Positions 30,217-40,145 of a DNA stretch of 64,000 bases are shown one piece after another. The stretch's first letter is position 1. Each line of letters opens with the position of its first letter. The stretch comes from Arthrobacter caoxuetaonis (GTDB taxonomy: Bacteria; Actinomycetota; Actinomycetes; Actinomycetales; Micrococcaceae). The stretch is taken from contig NZ_CP099466.1 in NCBI RefSeq assembly GCF_023921125.1, forward strand, positions 2,728,001 through 2,792,000. Direction: 5' to 3'. Position numbers and translations under genes: made by a program. The notes below the pieces were generated by a model. That model was given only the letters and a program-made list of their open reading frames with translations, did no database searches and was not told the origin of the DNA.

Positions 30217-31233
30217 TTAGAGCTCGTCGTCCGAGAATTCGGACTCGTCCTCTTCGATGGCTGCGGCGCGGGCGGCCAGGTCAAACCCGGGAGGGGAATC
30301 CTTCAGGGACAGACCCAGTTCAACGAGCTTCGCCTTCACCTCGTCGATGGACTTCGCACCGAAGTTGCGGATGTCCATCAGATCAGCCTCGGAGCGGGCT
30401 ACGAGTTCACCCACGGTGTGGATGCCTTCGCGCTTGAGGCAGTTGTAGGAACGCACAGTCAGCTCAAGGTCTTCGATCGGCAGGGCCATGTCGGCAGCCA
30501 AAGCGGCATCCGTCGGGCTCGGGCCAATTTCAATGCCTTCTGCTGCGGTGTTCAGTTCACGGGCCAGGCCGAAAAGCTCAACCAGGGTGGTGCCTGCGGA
30601 CGCGACAGCGTCGCGGGGTGCAATGGCATCCTTGGTTTCGACGTCGACGATCAGGCGGTCGAAGTCGGTGCGCTGCTCGACACGGGTGGCCTCCACGCGG
30701 AAGGTTACCTTCAGGACCGGCGAGTAGATGGAGTCAACCGGGATACGGCCGATCTCCTGGTCACCGGACTTGTTCTGGCTTGCGGAAACGTAGCCACGTC
30801 CACGCTCGATGGTCAGTTCGAGTTCGAACTTGCCCTTCGAGTTCAGGGTGGCGATGTGCAGATCCGGGTTGTGGAACTCCACGCCGGCCGGCGGAGCAAT
30901 GTCCGCTGCGGTGACGACGCCGGGACCCTGCTTGCGCAGGTAGGCCACGACGGGCTCGTCATGCTCGGAGGACACCGAGAGGTTCTTGACGTTAAGGATG
31001 ATCTCAGTGACATCCTCCTTGACGCCCGGAACGGTGGTGAACTCGTGCAGAACTCCGTCGATCCGGATGCTGGTTACGGCAGCACCGGGGATGGAGGACA
31101 GCAGCGTACGGCGGAGGGAGTTGCCGAGGGTGTAGCCAAAGCCCGGCTCCAGCGGTTCGATGATGAACCGGGAGCGGTTATCGGCTACGACTTCTTCAGT
31201 GAGGGTGGGGCGCTGTGCAATGAGCACTTGCAT
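30217..31233 (-). CDS. rpoA: DNA-directed RNA polymerase subunit alpha
   Basis: 338 residues. The N-terminal dimerisation domain carries [20 protein letters not shown]. The C-terminal domain ([20 protein letters not shown] and the [13 protein letters not shown] segment) binds UP elements and activators. It follows rpsK with a 175-nt gap holding a strong hairpin; rpsD, which sits here in many bacteria, is absent. Confidence 0.98.
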   Translation of the reverse strand: MQVLIAQRPTLTEEVVADNRSRFIIEPLEPGFGYTLGNSLRRTLLSSIPGAAVTSIRIDGVLHEFTTVPGVKEDVTEIILNVKNLSVSSEHDEPVVAYLRKQGPGVVTAADIAPPAGVEFHNPDLHIATLNSKGKFELELTIERGRGYVSASQNKSGDQEIGRIPVDSIYSPVLKVTFRVEATRVEQRTDFDRLIVDVETKDAIAPRDAVASAGTTLVELFGLARELNTAAEGIEIGPSPTDAALAADMALPIEDLELTVRSYNCLKREGIHTVGELVARSEADLMDIRNFGAKSIDEVKAKLVELGLSLKDSPPGFDLAARAAAIEEDESEFSDDEL

Positions 31234-31339
31234 TTCCTTTCAGCGAGCGTCCGCTATATGACGCAACACAAATGGTGGAAACGACGACGACGGGGACACC
31301 CCCGCGCGCGTCTTGGACGGCTAGCAGCCTCGCACCCGG

Positions 31340-31390
31340 GCCGGTGCCGCTGGACTGTCTGCGAAACAAACAGTCAGCGGCGGCACCGGC
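31340..31390 (-). other. hairpin in the rpsK-rpoA gap
   Basis: An 18-bp interrupted stem: nine pairs GCCGGTGCC/GGCACCGGC, a 3-nt bulge, then GCTG/CAGC and ACTGT/ACAGT around an 11-nt loop. It starts 18 nt after the rpsK stop. There is no U-run, so it may protect the upstream mRNA end or tune rpoA read-through rather than terminate. Confidence 0.55.
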
Positions 31391-31408
31391 ACCGGCAACG
31401 AATGCGAA

Positions 31409-31810
31409 TTAGACGCGGCGGCGCTTCGGGGGACGGCAGCCGTTGTGAGCGCTCGGGGTGACATCCTGGATGGTGCCAACTTCAAGGCCGGTGGCCTGGA
31501 GCGAACGGATCGCGGTCTCGCGGCCGGATCCCGGACCCTTCACGAAGACGTCGACCTTGCGGACGCCGTGCTCCTGTGCACGCTTGGCAGCGGCTTCAGC
31601 AGCCATCTGCGCAGCGAACGGGGTGGACTTACGGGAGCCCTTGAAGCCAACCTCACCGGCGGAAGCCCATGAGATAACAGCACCGGTCGGGTCCGTGATG
31701 GACACGATGGTGTTGTTGAAAGTGCTCTTGATATGCGCCTGGCCCAGCGCGATATTCTTCTTATCCTTGCGACGCGGCTTGCGTACCGCTCCACGAGTCT
31801 TGGGGGGCAT
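31409..31810 (-). CDS. rpsK: 30S ribosomal protein S11
   Basis: 133 residues. [32 protein letters not shown] and [19 protein letters not shown] are the family blocks, and the basic C-terminus [11 protein letters not shown] is intact. It forms part of the platform near the mRNA exit. It follows rpsM by 67 nt. Confidence 0.97.
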   Translation of the reverse strand: MPPKTRGAVRKPRRKDKKNIALGQAHIKSTFNNTIVSITDPTGAVISWASAGEVGFKGSRKSTPFAAQMAAEAAAKRAQEHGVRKVDVFVKGPGSGRETAIRSLQATGLEVGTIQDVTPSAHNGCRPPKRRRV

Positions 31811-31877
31811 TACTTCTCCTACAAAGAGTTTGGTTTAGGTGACCTGACTGTGCAGGTCATGGCCTGGACCGCGTTAT

Positions 31878-32255
31878 TTAGCGGCCGGCCTTCTTCTTAC
31901 CGGCAACGGTACGCTTCGGGCCCTTGCGGGTACGAGCGTTGGTCTTGGTGCGCTGGCCATGGACAGGCATGCCGCGGCGGTGGCGGATGCCCTGGTAGGA
32001 GCCGATTTCAACCTTGCGGCGGATGTCGGCTGCTACCTCGCGGCGGAGGTCACCCTCAACCTTGAAGTTGCCCTCGATGTAGTCACGCAGCTGAACGAGT
32101 TCAGCATCGCTGAGGTCCTTGACGCGAGTGTCCGGGCTGATGCCGGTCTCTGCCAGGGTCTGCTCTGCACGGGTCTTGCCCACGCCGTAGATGTAAGTAA
32201 GCGCAATGACAACCCGCTTTTCGCGGGGGATGTCTACGCCGGCGAGACGTGCCAT
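31878..32255 (-). CDS. rpsM: 30S ribosomal protein S13
   Basis: 125 residues. [20 protein letters not shown] and [20 protein letters not shown] are typical, ending in the basic tail that contacts P-site tRNA. A 182-nt gap separates it from rpmJ upstream; no gene or clear terminator was found there. Confidence 0.97.
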   Translation of the reverse strand: MARLAGVDIPREKRVVIALTYIYGVGKTRAEQTLAETGISPDTRVKDLSDAELVQLRDYIEGNFKVEGDLRREVAADIRRKVEIGSYQGIRHRRGMPVHGQRTKTNARTRKGPKRTVAGKKKAGR

Positions 32256-32437
32256 ATTGGCGGTTCTCCTTTGGTGTTACCGGAGGTCTGAAGCAGTACG
32301 TCCCTGTTACCAGGTCCCCGGCCTCCGTACCGGGGGTATGCGTCACGCGTATCAGACGCTGTACTGCCATATTCAATTACTACGCGTGGGCTTAGCGCGC
32401 CCCTGGACCCTAGGATCCCTGGACAGTAACCGCTTAT

Positions 32438-32551
32438 TTAGCCCTGGCGCTGCTTGTGGCGCGGGTTCTCGCAGATCACCATGACTCGGCCGTTACGGCG
32501 AATCACCTTGCACTTATCGCAGATCTGCTTGACGCTCGGCTGGACCTTCAT
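32438..32551 (-). CDS. rpmJ: 50S ribosomal protein L36
   Basis: 37 residues, read by hand. The protein opens [15 protein letters not shown] and ends NPRHKQRQG. The zinc ribbon is complete with Cys11, Cys14, Cys27 and His32 (the C+ form). It lies between infA and rpsM as in most bacteria. TAA is at 32438-32440 and ATG at 32549-32551. Confidence 0.95.
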   Translation of the reverse strand: MKVQPSVKQICDKCKVIRRNGRVMVICENPRHKQRQG

Positions 32552-32619
32552 GGTTTTCCTTTGCGTGGTTGCAGGGTTGAGCTCCAGCCTTCCTGTACGG
32601 AGTGCCGGAGCCTGTGTTG

Positions 32620-32841
32620 TTACTTGTAGCGGTAGACGATACGGCCCCGGGTGAGGTCGTACGGGCTAAGTTCCACCACAACGCGGTCTCCGGGGAGGAT
32701 GCGAATGTAGTGTTGACGCATCTTTCCCGAGATGTGTGCGAGCACAATGTGGCCGTTGGCCAGCTCAACGCGGAACATCGCATTGGGCAGGGCTTCGTTG
32801 ACCGAGCCCTCAATCTCTATGACGCCGTCTTTCTTGGCCAT
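32620..32841 (-). CDS. infA: translation initiation factor IF-1
   Basis: 73 residues starting at [14 protein letters not shown]; the longer upstream frame is not IF-1. It is an OB-fold protein that blocks the ribosomal A site during initiation. [20 protein letters not shown] and RGRIVYRYK complete the family pattern. It is the first gene of the alpha operon here, because map is separated from it by a plus-strand gene pair. Confidence 0.97.
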   Translation of the reverse strand: MAKKDGVIEIEGSVNEALPNAMFRVELANGHIVLAHISGKMRQHYIRILPGDRVVVELSPYDLTRGRIVYRYK

Positions 32842-33102
32842 ATCCTCCGCTAACGTCTGTGCTGCCCTTGATTGCCCGGGCAGCGGTTTTTGTGTTTGGC
32901 GCCCCTCCCCGTTCCTCTTCCGTCCACTGCAAAGGGATGGAATTGGGCACGAATGTAGAGACAACCAACAGATAACTCTACGGCACGAGGCCGGATAAGT
33001 TAAATCCCGGGGCCGCCCTAGCCGCGCGCCTGAACCGCTTCCATAGTGCAGGCCCCGGCTTCGGCCCGTAAGGCCGCGGGCCTGGTTTGCTATGGTCGGG
33101 GC

Positions 33103-33576
33103 ATGAATTCCTCACGGACTGCCCCGTTCAGGCCGCGCCGCAGGAACCTTCTTTCCGGCGTGTTCGTCGGCATTGGAATCGCGGCGTTCGTCGACGAAGT
33201 CGTGTTCCACCAGCTCCTGCAGTGGCATCACTTCTATGACAGGTCCACAACGGCGGCAGGCCTGTTCTCCGATGGCCTGTTCCACGCCTTCGGCTGGTTC
33301 GCCGTCGTCGCCGGCCTGTTCCTTTTCGCCGATCTCCGCCGGCACCGCGCCCTGATACCCGCCCGGTGGGCCGGATCCGTACTGCTGGGCGCCGGCGCCT
33401 TCCAGCTTTACGACGGAACCGTGCAGCACAAGCTGCTGACCCTCCACCAGATCCGGTACAAGGTTGACCTGCTGCCCTACGACCTCACCTGGAATATTGC
33501 CGCCGTCCTGATGCTGGCGGCAGGGGCCTTCCTGGTCTTCCGCACCCGGGATGCCGTTCCCCTCCCCCGGCCCTGA
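33103..33576 (+). CDS. DUF2243 family membrane protein
   Basis: 157 residues with four hydrophobic segments. Conserved family features include the [18 protein letters not shown] stretch with several His residues, GLFHAFGWF, and [18 protein letters not shown], another His-rich stretch. Function is unknown; the His residues at membrane edges suggest metal or haem handling. It overlaps the following ctaG-like gene (TGATG) and is therefore probably its partner. The start at ATG 33103 is preferred over an upstream in-frame Met that gives non-family residues. Confidence 0.85.
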   Translation: MNSSRTAPFRPRRRNLLSGVFVGIGIAAFVDEVVFHQLLQWHHFYDRSTTAAGLFSDGLFHAFGWFAVVAGLFLFADLRRHRALIPARWAGSVLLGAGAFQLYDGTVQHKLLTLHQIRYKVDLLPYDLTWNIAAVLMLAAGAFLVFRTRDAVPLPRP

Positions 33577-34403
33577 TGATGCTGCACACGCATTCGACGG
33601 GCAGCATGCCGGTTGAACTGCTTTTCCTGGTCCCGGCCGGTGCCGCCGCAGCAGCGTATTGGGCCGCTGCCCTGGCCCCGCGTTCCGGGACGTGGCCGAT
33701 GCTCCGGACACTGTCCTTCACCGCGGGCATCGCTGCTGTCCTGGCAACGGTTGCGGGACCGTTCGCCGAACGCGCCCATGCGGATTTCACCCTGCTCAGC
33801 TTCTCCCACGTCCTGGCAGGCATGCTGGGCCCCGCCCTGCTGGTGCTGGGCCGTCCGGCAACACTGGCCCTGCGGATCATGGATCCCGTCCCGTCGCGCC
33901 GCCTGGTCCGGCTCCTGCGCAGCCGCCCGGCGCGCTTCCTAGCCTTTCCCGTCACCGCTGCCGTCCTGAACGCCGGCGGCATGCTGGTCATGTTCCGGAC
34001 CCCTGTCTTCGACACCATGCGGACGCAGGCACCGGTCCACTGGCTGGTCACGTTCCATGTGCTCGCAGCAGGCTACCTGTGGACTGCTGCCCTCATTGGC
34101 CGGGACCCCAATCCGCACCGTGCATCCCTGCCGCTGCGGGCAGGCGTCCTGATCCTGACGATCGCAGCCCACAACGTCCTCGCCAAGTCCCTGGCTGCCT
34201 CTCCTCCCCCGGGGATAACAGCCGGCGAGGCCGAATCCGGCGCGATGGCGATGTACTACGCCGGCGGTGCGGTCGAACTGCTAGTGGTGTTTATTTTCTG
34301 CCTCCAGTGGTACCGGAGCCCTGGTACGCGCAAGGCCCGCCCCGCCGAAGGCGGGACGGGCCTTGAAGCACCAGCGGGCGTCAGGGAACCGGCACGGGGG
34401 TGA
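33576..34403 (+). CDS. CtaG-type cytochrome c oxidase assembly protein
   Basis: 275 residues with about seven membrane helices of the caa3_CtaG family, which helps insert copper into cytochrome oxidase. FSHVLAGMLGPALLVLGRPA, VHWLVTFHVLAAGYLWTA and AAHNVLAKSLA are the His-containing family blocks. It is translationally coupled to the DUF2243 gene. Its last about 25 codons run through a hairpin and overlap the 3' end of map on the other strand by 23 nt, so the true C-terminus may be recent or variable. Confidence 0.85.
   Translation: MMLHTHSTGSMPVELLFLVPAGAAAAAYWAAALAPRSGTWPMLRTLSFTAGIAAVLATVAGPFAERAHADFTLLSFSHVLAGMLGPALLVLGRPATLALRIMDPVPSRRLVRLLRSRPARFLAFPVTAAVLNAGGMLVMFRTPVFDTMRTQAPVHWLVTFHVLAAGYLWTAALIGRDPNPHRASLPLRAGVLILTIAAHNVLAKSLAASPPPGITAGEAESGAMAMYYAGGAVELLVVFIFCLQWYRSPGTRKARPAEGGTGLEAPAGVREPARG
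34332..34364. terminator. hairpin between convergent ctaG-like gene and map
   Basis: Arms aaggcccgccccgcc (34332-34346) and ggcgggacgggcctt (34350-34364) pair over 15 bp with one G-T wobble and a 3-nt loop. It lies inside the ctaG reading frame and just past the map stop. No clear U-run follows on either strand, so termination strength is uncertain. Confidence 0.55.
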
Positions 34404-35202
34404 CCCCCAGCGGCTCGAGCCGGGAGGCTCCGCCGTCAGGTGCCGTCAGCACCCAGATCCCCTTCTCGTGGATCGCCACGGTGTGTTCCCACTGGCAGGA
34501 GCGCGCTCCGTCCGTGGTCACAACGGTCCAGTCGTCCTCGAGCGTTGCCGTCTCTATTCCGCCGCGGACCAGCATCGGTTCGATGGCCAGGCACATTCCG
34601 GCCTTCAGCTTCGGACCGCGGTGGCTGGTCCTGTAGTTCAGCACATCCGGCGCCTGGTGCATCTCCGAGCCAATGCCGTGGCCGACATAGTCTTCGAGGA
34701 TACCCAGCGGCTTGCCGGGAACGCTGCTGACGTAGTCGTCTATGGCCGCGCCGATGTCCCCCACGAAGCGGCCCTTCGCGGCGGCGGCAATCCCGTGCCA
34801 CATAGCGTTCTCGGTGACGTCTGAGAGCCGCTGGTCCTCCGGATCAGGCGTTCCGACAATCACGGTCCGGGCAGAATCCGAATGCCAGCCGTCAACTATC
34901 GCTCCGCCGTCGATCGAGATGATGTCGCCGTCGTTCAGCACCCGGCTTCCGGGGATGCCGTGGACGACTTCCTCATTCACCGAAGTACAGATGGTGGCCG
35001 GGAAACCGTAGTAGCCCAGGAAGTTCGACGTCGCGCCCGCCTCGGCGAGCACCCCGGCAAAGACCTTGTCGATCTCTGCCGTGGTGACGCCTGGGCGGGC
35101 CGCAGCAACGGCCTCGTCCAGCGCCTTGATAAGCACCAGGCCTGCCTCGCGCATCGTGCGCATCTGCGCATTTGTCTTGTACTGGATCCGCGGCTGTGCC
35201 AA
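34381..35202 (-). CDS. map: type I methionine aminopeptidase
   Basis: A 273-residue metalloprotease removing N-terminal Met from new proteins. Metal ligands and active-site His are visible in NEEVVHGIPGSRVLNDGDII, SIDGGAIVDGWHSDSART, DYVGHGIGSEMHQAPDVLNY and CLAIEPMLVRGG. It follows adk by 15 nt. The usual next gene infA lies 1.5 kb away beyond the inserted plus-strand pair. Confidence 0.97.
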   Translation of the reverse strand: MAQPRIQYKTNAQMRTMREAGLVLIKALDEAVAAARPGVTTAEIDKVFAGVLAEAGATSNFLGYYGFPATICTSVNEEVVHGIPGSRVLNDGDIISIDGGAIVDGWHSDSARTVIVGTPDPEDQRLSDVTENAMWHGIAAAAKGRFVGDIGAAIDDYVSSVPGKPLGILEDYVGHGIGSEMHQAPDVLNYRTSHRGPKLKAGMCLAIEPMLVRGGIETATLEDDWTVVTTDGARSCQWEHTVAIHEKGIWVLTAPDGGASRLEPLGVTPVPVP

Positions 35203-35217
35203 CGTCCCGCCTTCTAA

Positions 35218-35790
35218 CTAGCTGGTTTGCTTGAGTGCCTGCATTACGCGTTCCGTGACCTCGTCGATGTCGCCGAGCCCATCCACGCGTGCAACAATTC
35301 CGCGCTTCTCGTAGCTGTCGACGACGTCTGCGGTCTGCTGCTTGTACAGCTCAAGCCGGTGCCGGATGACTTCTTCATTGTCATCGGCGCGGCCTTCGAT
35401 CTCGGCACGCTTGAGCAGCCGCTGGACGAGTTCCTCGTCGTCGGCCGTCAGCAGAAGGACTGCGTCCAGGCTGTCGCCGCTGGCGGCGAGGATGTTATCC
35501 AGTTCCTCTACCTGCGCTGCGGTGCGGGGGTAGCCGTCCAGCAGGAAGCCGTCCTGGACATCGTCTTCCTGGAGACGTGAACGCACCATGTTGTTGGTGA
35601 CCTCGTCAGGGACAAAGTTACCGGCGTCGATGTATTTCTTGGCTTCGATGCCCAGCGGGGTCAGGTTCTTCACGTTGGAACGGAAGATGTCTCCCGTGGA
35701 GATCGCGCTGACACCGAGGCGCTCGGAGATACGGGAGGCCTGAGTTCCCTTGCCCGCACCGGGGGGCCCAATAATGAGCAGTCGTGTCAT
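35218..35790 (-). CDS. adk: adenylate kinase
   Basis: 190 residues, converting ATP plus AMP to 2 ADP. The P-loop is IIGPPGAGKGTQAS (Lys14), GFLLDGYPRTAAQVEEL is the family signature, and the LID is the short form without zinc cysteines, as is normal in actinobacteria. It overlaps secY upstream by four bases (ATGA). Confidence 0.97.
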   Translation of the reverse strand: MTRLLIIGPPGAGKGTQASRISERLGVSAISTGDIFRSNVKNLTPLGIEAKKYIDAGNFVPDEVTNNMVRSRLQEDDVQDGFLLDGYPRTAAQVEELDNILAASGDSLDAVLLLTADDEELVQRLLKRAEIEGRADDNEEVIRHRLELYKQQTADVVDSYEKRGIVARVDGLGDIDEVTERVMQALKQTS

Positions 35791-37100
35791 CGCAATAACC
35801 CTTCGTAGTGACGCTGCTGGAGCTGCGCGTCAATTTGTTTGACCGTCTCGAGGCCCACACCAACCATGATGAGGATCGAGGTTCCGCCGAACGGGAAGTT
35901 CTGGTTTGCCCCGACCAGCACCAGGGCAATCAGCGGAATAAGGGCAACAAGGCCCAGGTAAAGGGCGCCGGGCAGGGTAATGCGGGAGAGCACGTACTGC
36001 AGGTATTCGGCGGTGGGGCGGCCGGCCCGGATGCCCGGGATGAAGCCGCCGTACTTCTTCATGTTCTCCGAGACTTCCTCGGGGTTGAACGTGATCGACA
36101 CGTAGAAGTACGTGAAGAAGACGATCATCAGGAAGTACACGGCCATGTAGAGCGGGTGGTCGCCCGATGTCAGGTAGTTGTTGATCCAGACGACCCATTC
36201 CGGCGGAGCAGATCCGTCCGAGGGGGTGTTGAACTGTGCCAGCAGCGAGGGCAGGTAGAGCATCGACGATGCAAAGATCACGGGGATCACGCCGGCCATG
36301 TTGACCTTGATCGGGATGTACGTATTCGTGCCGCCGACAGTGCGGCGGCCGACCATCCGTTTTGCGTACTGCACGGGAATACGGCGCTGGGACTGCTCGA
36401 CGAAGATAACCAGGGCGACCGTCAGGATGCCGATCCCGATGACGCCGAGGAAGACCGTCCAGCCCTGGGCGGAGAGGATCGCGCCGAGGGCGCTGGGGAA
36501 GCTGGCCACGATGGAGGTGAAGATCAGCAGGGACATGCCGTTGCCGACGCCCTTCTCCGTGACAAGCTCGCCCATCCACATGATCAGGCCGGTGCCGGCC
36601 GTCAGGGTGATGATCAGCAGCAGGATGGTGATGATGTTGTCGTCCGGGATGATCGGCACCGAGCACATGTTGTTGAACAGTGCTCCGGAGCGGGCCAGGG
36701 ACACAACGGTGGTGGCGTTCAGCAGGCCAAGGGCGATCGTCAGGTAACGCGTGTACTGCGTCAGCGTCGACTGGCCCTGCTGGCCTTCCTCATAAAGCGC
36801 CTGGAAGTGCGGGATCACTACGCGCAGCAGCTGCACAATGATGCTGGCGGTGATGTACGGCATGATGCCGAGGGCGAAGACTGAGACCTGCAGCAGGGCA
36901 CCGCCGCTGAAGAGGTTCACGAACTCATAAAGGCCACCAGAGGTGGCACCCAGAGCCAAGCACTGCTGCACATTGCCGTAGTCAACACCCGGGGCCGGGA
37001 TAAAAGCACCCATGCGGAAGATAGTGATGATTCCCAGCGTAAACAACAGCTTGCGTCGCAGGTCTGGCGTCCGGAAAGCCCGGCCAATAGCGCTAAGCAA
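35787..37100 (-). CDS. secY: preprotein translocase subunit SecY
   Basis: 437 residues, ten membrane helices, the pore of the Sec translocon. GIMPYITASIIVQLLRVVIP and FIPGIRAGRPTAEYLQYVL are the two SecY signatures. The start is TTG at 37098-37100 with AGGAGG four bases upstream (37105-37110). It is separated from rplO by a terminator, so secY-adk-map forms its own unit. Confidence 0.97.
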   Translation of the reverse strand: MLSAIGRAFRTPDLRRKLLFTLGIITIFRMGAFIPAPGVDYGNVQQCLALGATSGGLYEFVNLFSGGALLQVSVFALGIMPYITASIIVQLLRVVIPHFQALYEEGQQGQSTLTQYTRYLTIALGLLNATTVVSLARSGALFNNMCSVPIIPDDNIITILLLIITLTAGTGLIMWMGELVTEKGVGNGMSLLIFTSIVASFPSALGAILSAQGWTVFLGVIGIGILTVALVIFVEQSQRRIPVQYAKRMVGRRTVGGTNTYIPIKVNMAGVIPVIFASSMLYLPSLLAQFNTPSDGSAPPEWVVWINNYLTSGDHPLYMAVYFLMIVFFTYFYVSITFNPEEVSENMKKYGGFIPGIRAGRPTAEYLQYVLSRITLPGALYLGLVALIPLIALVLVGANQNFPFGGTSILIMVGVGLETVKQIDAQLQQRHYEGLLR

Positions 37101-37221
37101 GCGTCCTCCTGAAGAAAGTGTGGAATGAGTCCCGGCGGGACAGGTAACAGAAACTGAGTCTATCCGCTCAGGCCGTGTGTTGCGTCACCGGCACAAACGG
37201 CTTCTTGCGGTGTTAAAACAC

Positions 37222-37261
37222 TAAGCCCCCGGCTGGCCGGTTTCGGCCTGCCGGGAGCTTA
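37222..37261 (-). terminator. terminator of the spc operon after rplO
   Basis: On the minus strand TAAGCTCCCGGC pairs with GCCGGGGGCTTA (one wobble), with an inner GGCC/GGCC helix. Then comes GTGTTTTAAC. It lies about 85 nt past the rplO stop and upstream of secY, separating the two transcription units. Confidence 0.75.
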
Positions 37262-37346
37262 GTGATCAGTGGCAGAGTGCACAGCCCGCCGACGGCGCCC
37301 GGAAAACCGGGCCCCGTCAGCGAAACCTGTGCGCTGGTCACGGTGC

Positions 37347-37802
37347 TTAGAGCGCCGTGGTCGTTCCGCCCGCTGCAGCGATCTTGTCCGCGGCACTGGC
37401 CGAGAAGGCGTTGGCCTTCACATCAACCTTGACGGTGATGTCGCCGGTGCCCAGCACCTTGACGGGCTGGTTCTTGCGAACGGCGCCCTTGGCTACGAGG
37501 GCCTCAACGGTGACCTCGCCGCCTTCGGGGAACAGTTCGGAGATCTTGTCCAGGTTAACAACCTGGAACTCGACCTTGAACGGGTTCTTGAAGCCGCGCA
37601 GCTTCGGCAGGCGCATGTGCAGCGGAAGCTGCCCGCCTGCGAAGCCGGCCTTGACCTGGTAACGGGCAGCCGTTCCCTTGGTACCGCGGCCTGCGGTCTT
37701 ACCCTTGGAACCTTCACCGCGGCCAACACGGGTCTTAGCCGTCTTGGCACCCGGAGCAGGACGCAGGTGGTGGACCTTCAGAGCTTTGTTATCTTCAGCC
37801 AT
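37347..37802 (-). CDS. rplO: 50S ribosomal protein L15
   Basis: 151 residues from [35 protein letters not shown] is the Gly-rich N-terminal block that winds into the large subunit. It ends the spc operon, one base after rpmD. Confidence 0.97.
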   Translation of the reverse strand: MAEDNKALKVHHLRPAPGAKTAKTRVGRGEGSKGKTAGRGTKGTAARYQVKAGFAGGQLPLHMRLPKLRGFKNPFKVEFQVVNLDKISELFPEGGEVTVEALVAKGAVRKNQPVKVLGTGDITVKVDVKANAFSASAADKIAAAGGTTTAL

Positions 37803-37803
37803 G

Positions 37804-38016
37804 TTACTTCGCCTCCTCAACCTTCACGAGGTGCGGAACCGTGTTGATCATGCCAACGGTCACGGCATCTGCACTGCGGACGACGGTGTCGCCGATGTGC
37901 TTCAGGCCGAGTGAACGCAGCGTGTCGCGCTGATTCTGCTTACCACCGATGGTGGACTTAATCTGGGTAATTTCCAGCTGTGCCGAGCTGACGGCAACGC
38001 GCTTGGGAGTACTCAT
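37804..38016 (-). CDS. rpmD: 50S ribosomal protein L30
   Basis: 70 residues ([11 protein letters not shown], then [20 protein letters not shown] and [10 protein letters not shown]). Two adjacent ATG codons (38014-38016 and 38017-38019) overlap the rpsE stop in the string ATGATGA; either may be used. The longer frame upstream is a shadow of rpsE. Confidence 0.95.
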   Translation of the reverse strand: MSTPKRVAVSSAQLEITQIKSTIGGKQNQRDTLRSLGLKHIGDTVVRSADAVTVGMINTVPHLVKVEEAK

Positions 38017-38726
38017 CATGCACCAGCCTTCTGCATGTTGCGGATCATCGCTGCGGGAGCAACTTCGTCCAGCGGCAGGCCGCGGCGGGCAGCCACTGCC
38101 TGAGGCTCTTCGAGGCCCTTCAGCGCGGCAACCGTGGCGTGCACGATGTTGATCGCGTTGGAAGAACCCAGCGACTTGGAAAGCACGTCGTGGATACCGG
38201 CGCACTCGAGGATGGCTCGGACCGGACCGCCGGCGATAACGCCGGTACCCGGGGAAGCCGGACGCAGCAGGACAACGCCTGCAGCAGCTTCACCCTGGAC
38301 CAGGTGCGGGATGGTTCCACCGATACGGGGGACGCGGAAGAAAGTCTTCTTGGCTTCTTCAACGGCCTTCGCGATTGCGGAGGGAACTTCCTTTGCCTTG
38401 CCATAGCCAACGCCGACCATGCCGTTGCCGTCGCCGACAACTACGAGGGCGGTGAAGCTGAAGCGACGACCACCCTTGACCACCTTGGCGACGCGGTTGA
38501 TGGTAACGACGCGTTCAATGAACTTGTCCTTGTCATCATTGCGTCCGCCGTCGCGGCCACCGCGGCCACCGCGTTCTCCGCGGCCTCCACGGTCCGAGCG
38601 CTGCTCGCCCTTGCGGCCGCCGCGGCGGTCGTCAGTGGCGGGAGCTGCGGCGTCCTTGGTCTCAGTTGCCTCAGCAGATGTAGCTTCAGTCACCTGATTT
38701 TCCTTTTCCTTGTTTGCCTCGGTCAC
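38016..38726 (-). CDS. rpsE: 30S ribosomal protein S5 with RGG-rich N-terminal extension
   Basis: 236 residues against about 165 in E. coli. The S5 core starts near residue 67 at [35 protein letters not shown] and the [19 protein letters not shown] block follow. Before it lies an acidic stretch (the [11 protein letters not shown] region) and then an Arg-Gly-rich run ([20 protein letters not shown]). The extension is probably disordered. It overlaps rplR by four bases. Confidence 0.97.
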   Translation of the reverse strand: MTEANKEKENQVTEATSAEATETKDAAAPATDDRRGGRKGEQRSDRGGRGERGGRGGRDGGRNDDKDKFIERVVTINRVAKVVKGGRRFSFTALVVVGDGNGMVGVGYGKAKEVPSAIAKAVEEAKKTFFRVPRIGGTIPHLVQGEAAAGVVLLRPASPGTGVIAGGPVRAILECAGIHDVLSKSLGSSNAINIVHATVAALKGLEEPQAVAARRGLPLDEVAPAAMIRNMQKAGA

Positions 38727-39106
38727 AGTGCCAGCCCACCTTCGCGTGCGCCGTCTGCGACAGCCGCGATGCGGCCGTGGTAGCGGTTGCCGCCGCGGTC
38801 AAAGACCACGGCTTCGACGCCGGCAGCCTTGGCACGTTCGGCAACGAGCTCGCCGACGCGCTTGGACTTGGCAGTCTTGTCGCCCTCCATGGAACGCAGG
38901 TCTGCTTCCATGGTGGACGCGGATGCAACGGTCACGCCGCGGCTGTCATCGACAACCTGGACGAACACGTGGCGCGAAGAGCGGTTGACGACCAGGCGCG
39001 GACGGGCCGCGGTGCCGGCAATGCGCTTGCGGATCCGCAGCTGACGGCGGCTCCGGGAAGCGGACTTGCTCTTGGAATTGCGCTTCTTATTGATGCTGAT
39101 GGCCAT
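38723..39106 (-). CDS. rplR: 50S ribosomal protein L18
   Basis: 127 residues binding 5S r[22 protein letters not shown] and [17 protein letters not shown] are the family blocks, with a strongly basic N-terminus. It lies two bases behind rplF. Confidence 0.97.
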   Translation of the reverse strand: MAISINKKRNSKSKSASRSRRQLRIRKRIAGTAARPRLVVNRSSRHVFVQVVDDSRGVTVASASTMEADLRSMEGDKTAKSKRVGELVAERAKAAGVEAVVFDRGGNRYHGRIAAVADGAREGGLAL

Positions 39107-39108
39107 GA

Positions 39109-39645
39109 TTACTTACCAGCCTTTCCGACCTTGCGGCGGACAATCTCGCCGGCGTAACGAATGCCCTTGCCCTTGTAGGGGTCAGGCTTGCGCAGCTTGC
39201 GGATGTTGGCGGAAACCTCGCCGACCTGCTGCTTGTCAATGCCGGAAACGGTGAGCTTGGTCGGGCCCGTAACGGTGAGCGTGATGCCCTCCGGAGCCTT
39301 CACGGATACCGGGTGGCTGTAGCCCAGGGCGAACTCGAGGTCCGAGCCCTTGGCCTGCACACGGTAACCGGTGCCTACGATTTCCAGGTCCTTCTTGTAG
39401 CCTTCGGTCACACCGGTGATCATGTTGGAGATCAGGGTGCGGGTCAGGCCGTGGAGGGAACGGGATTCGCGCTCGTCATTGGGGCGGGCGACGGTGATGG
39501 TGTTCTCGTCCAGGGAAACAGTGATCGGGCTGGGCACAACGTGGCTCAGCTCGCCCTTGGAACCCTTGACCGAAACGGTGTTGCCGTCAATGGCAACGTC
39601 GACTCCGGCGGGGACAGAGATGGGCAGACGTCCAATACGTGACAT
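39109..39645 (-). CDS. rplF: 50S ribosomal protein L6
   Basis: 178 residues with the two repeated L6 domains. [17 protein letters not shown] opens the protein, and [19 protein letters not shown] is the C-terminal signature near the sarcin-ricin loop site. It follows rpsH by 18 nt. Confidence 0.97.
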   Translation of the reverse strand: MSRIGRLPISVPAGVDVAIDGNTVSVKGSKGELSHVVPSPITVSLDENTITVARPNDERESRSLHGLTRTLISNMITGVTEGYKKDLEIVGTGYRVQAKGSDLEFALGYSHPVSVKAPEGITLTVTGPTKLTVSGIDKQQVGEVSANIRKLRKPDPYKGKGIRYAGEIVRRKVGKAGK

Positions 39646-39663
39646 TATTCTTTCCCTTCCCTG

Positions 39664-40062
39664 CTACCAGACGTAGGCGAGGACTTCCCCACCCACACCC
39701 TTCTTGGCGGCCTGGCGGTCGGTCAGCAGACCTGACGACGTCGACAGGATGGCGATGCCCAGCCCGCCCAGAACGCGCGGCAGGTTGGTGGACTTTGCGT
39801 AAACACGCAGGCCCGGCTTGGAGATGCGGCGGATGCCGGCGATGGAACGCTCGCGGTTCGGACCGAACTTGAGGTCCAGGGTCAGCGTCTTGCCGACCGT
39901 AGCCTCTTCTTCCTTCCAGCCCGAGATGTAACCCTCGGCCTTCAGGATGTCGGCAACGCGTGCCTTGAGCTTGCTGTACGGCATGGACACGGAATCGTGG
40001 TAAGCCGAGTTTGCGTTGCGCAGACGCGTAAGCATGTCTGCGACAGGATCTGTCATTGTCAT
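39664..40062 (-). CDS. rpsH: 30S ribosomal protein S8
   Basis: 132 residues, an early-assembly protein and repressor of the spc operon in E. coli. [20 protein letters not shown] and [20 protein letters not shown] are typical. It follows rplE directly (83-nt gap). The S14 gene that often lies between them is not here. Confidence 0.97.
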   Translation of the reverse strand: MTMTDPVADMLTRLRNANSAYHDSVSMPYSKLKARVADILKAEGYISGWKEEEATVGKTLTLDLKFGPNRERSIAGIRRISKPGLRVYAKSTNLPRVLGGLGIAILSTSSGLLTDRQAAKKGVGGEVLAYVW

Positions 40063-40145
40063 GTGGGCTCTAGCCCTCCCTCGTAACGGTTTCTGCTGCT
40101 CTCACGGCTGGGCCGGAGGTGAGCAACAGACCTTTTACGTAGTAA

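Noticed and set aside
32256..32437. Possible small gene or regulatory RNA between rpsM and rpmJ
   Set aside because: Only a 7-bp inverted repeat (gcagtac/gtactgc) and short pairings are visible; no open frame or terminator supports a feature.
40063..40145. Possible rpsN (S14) between rplE and rpsH
   Set aside because: The 83-nt gap is too short for S14 and contains no zinc-ribbon reading frame.
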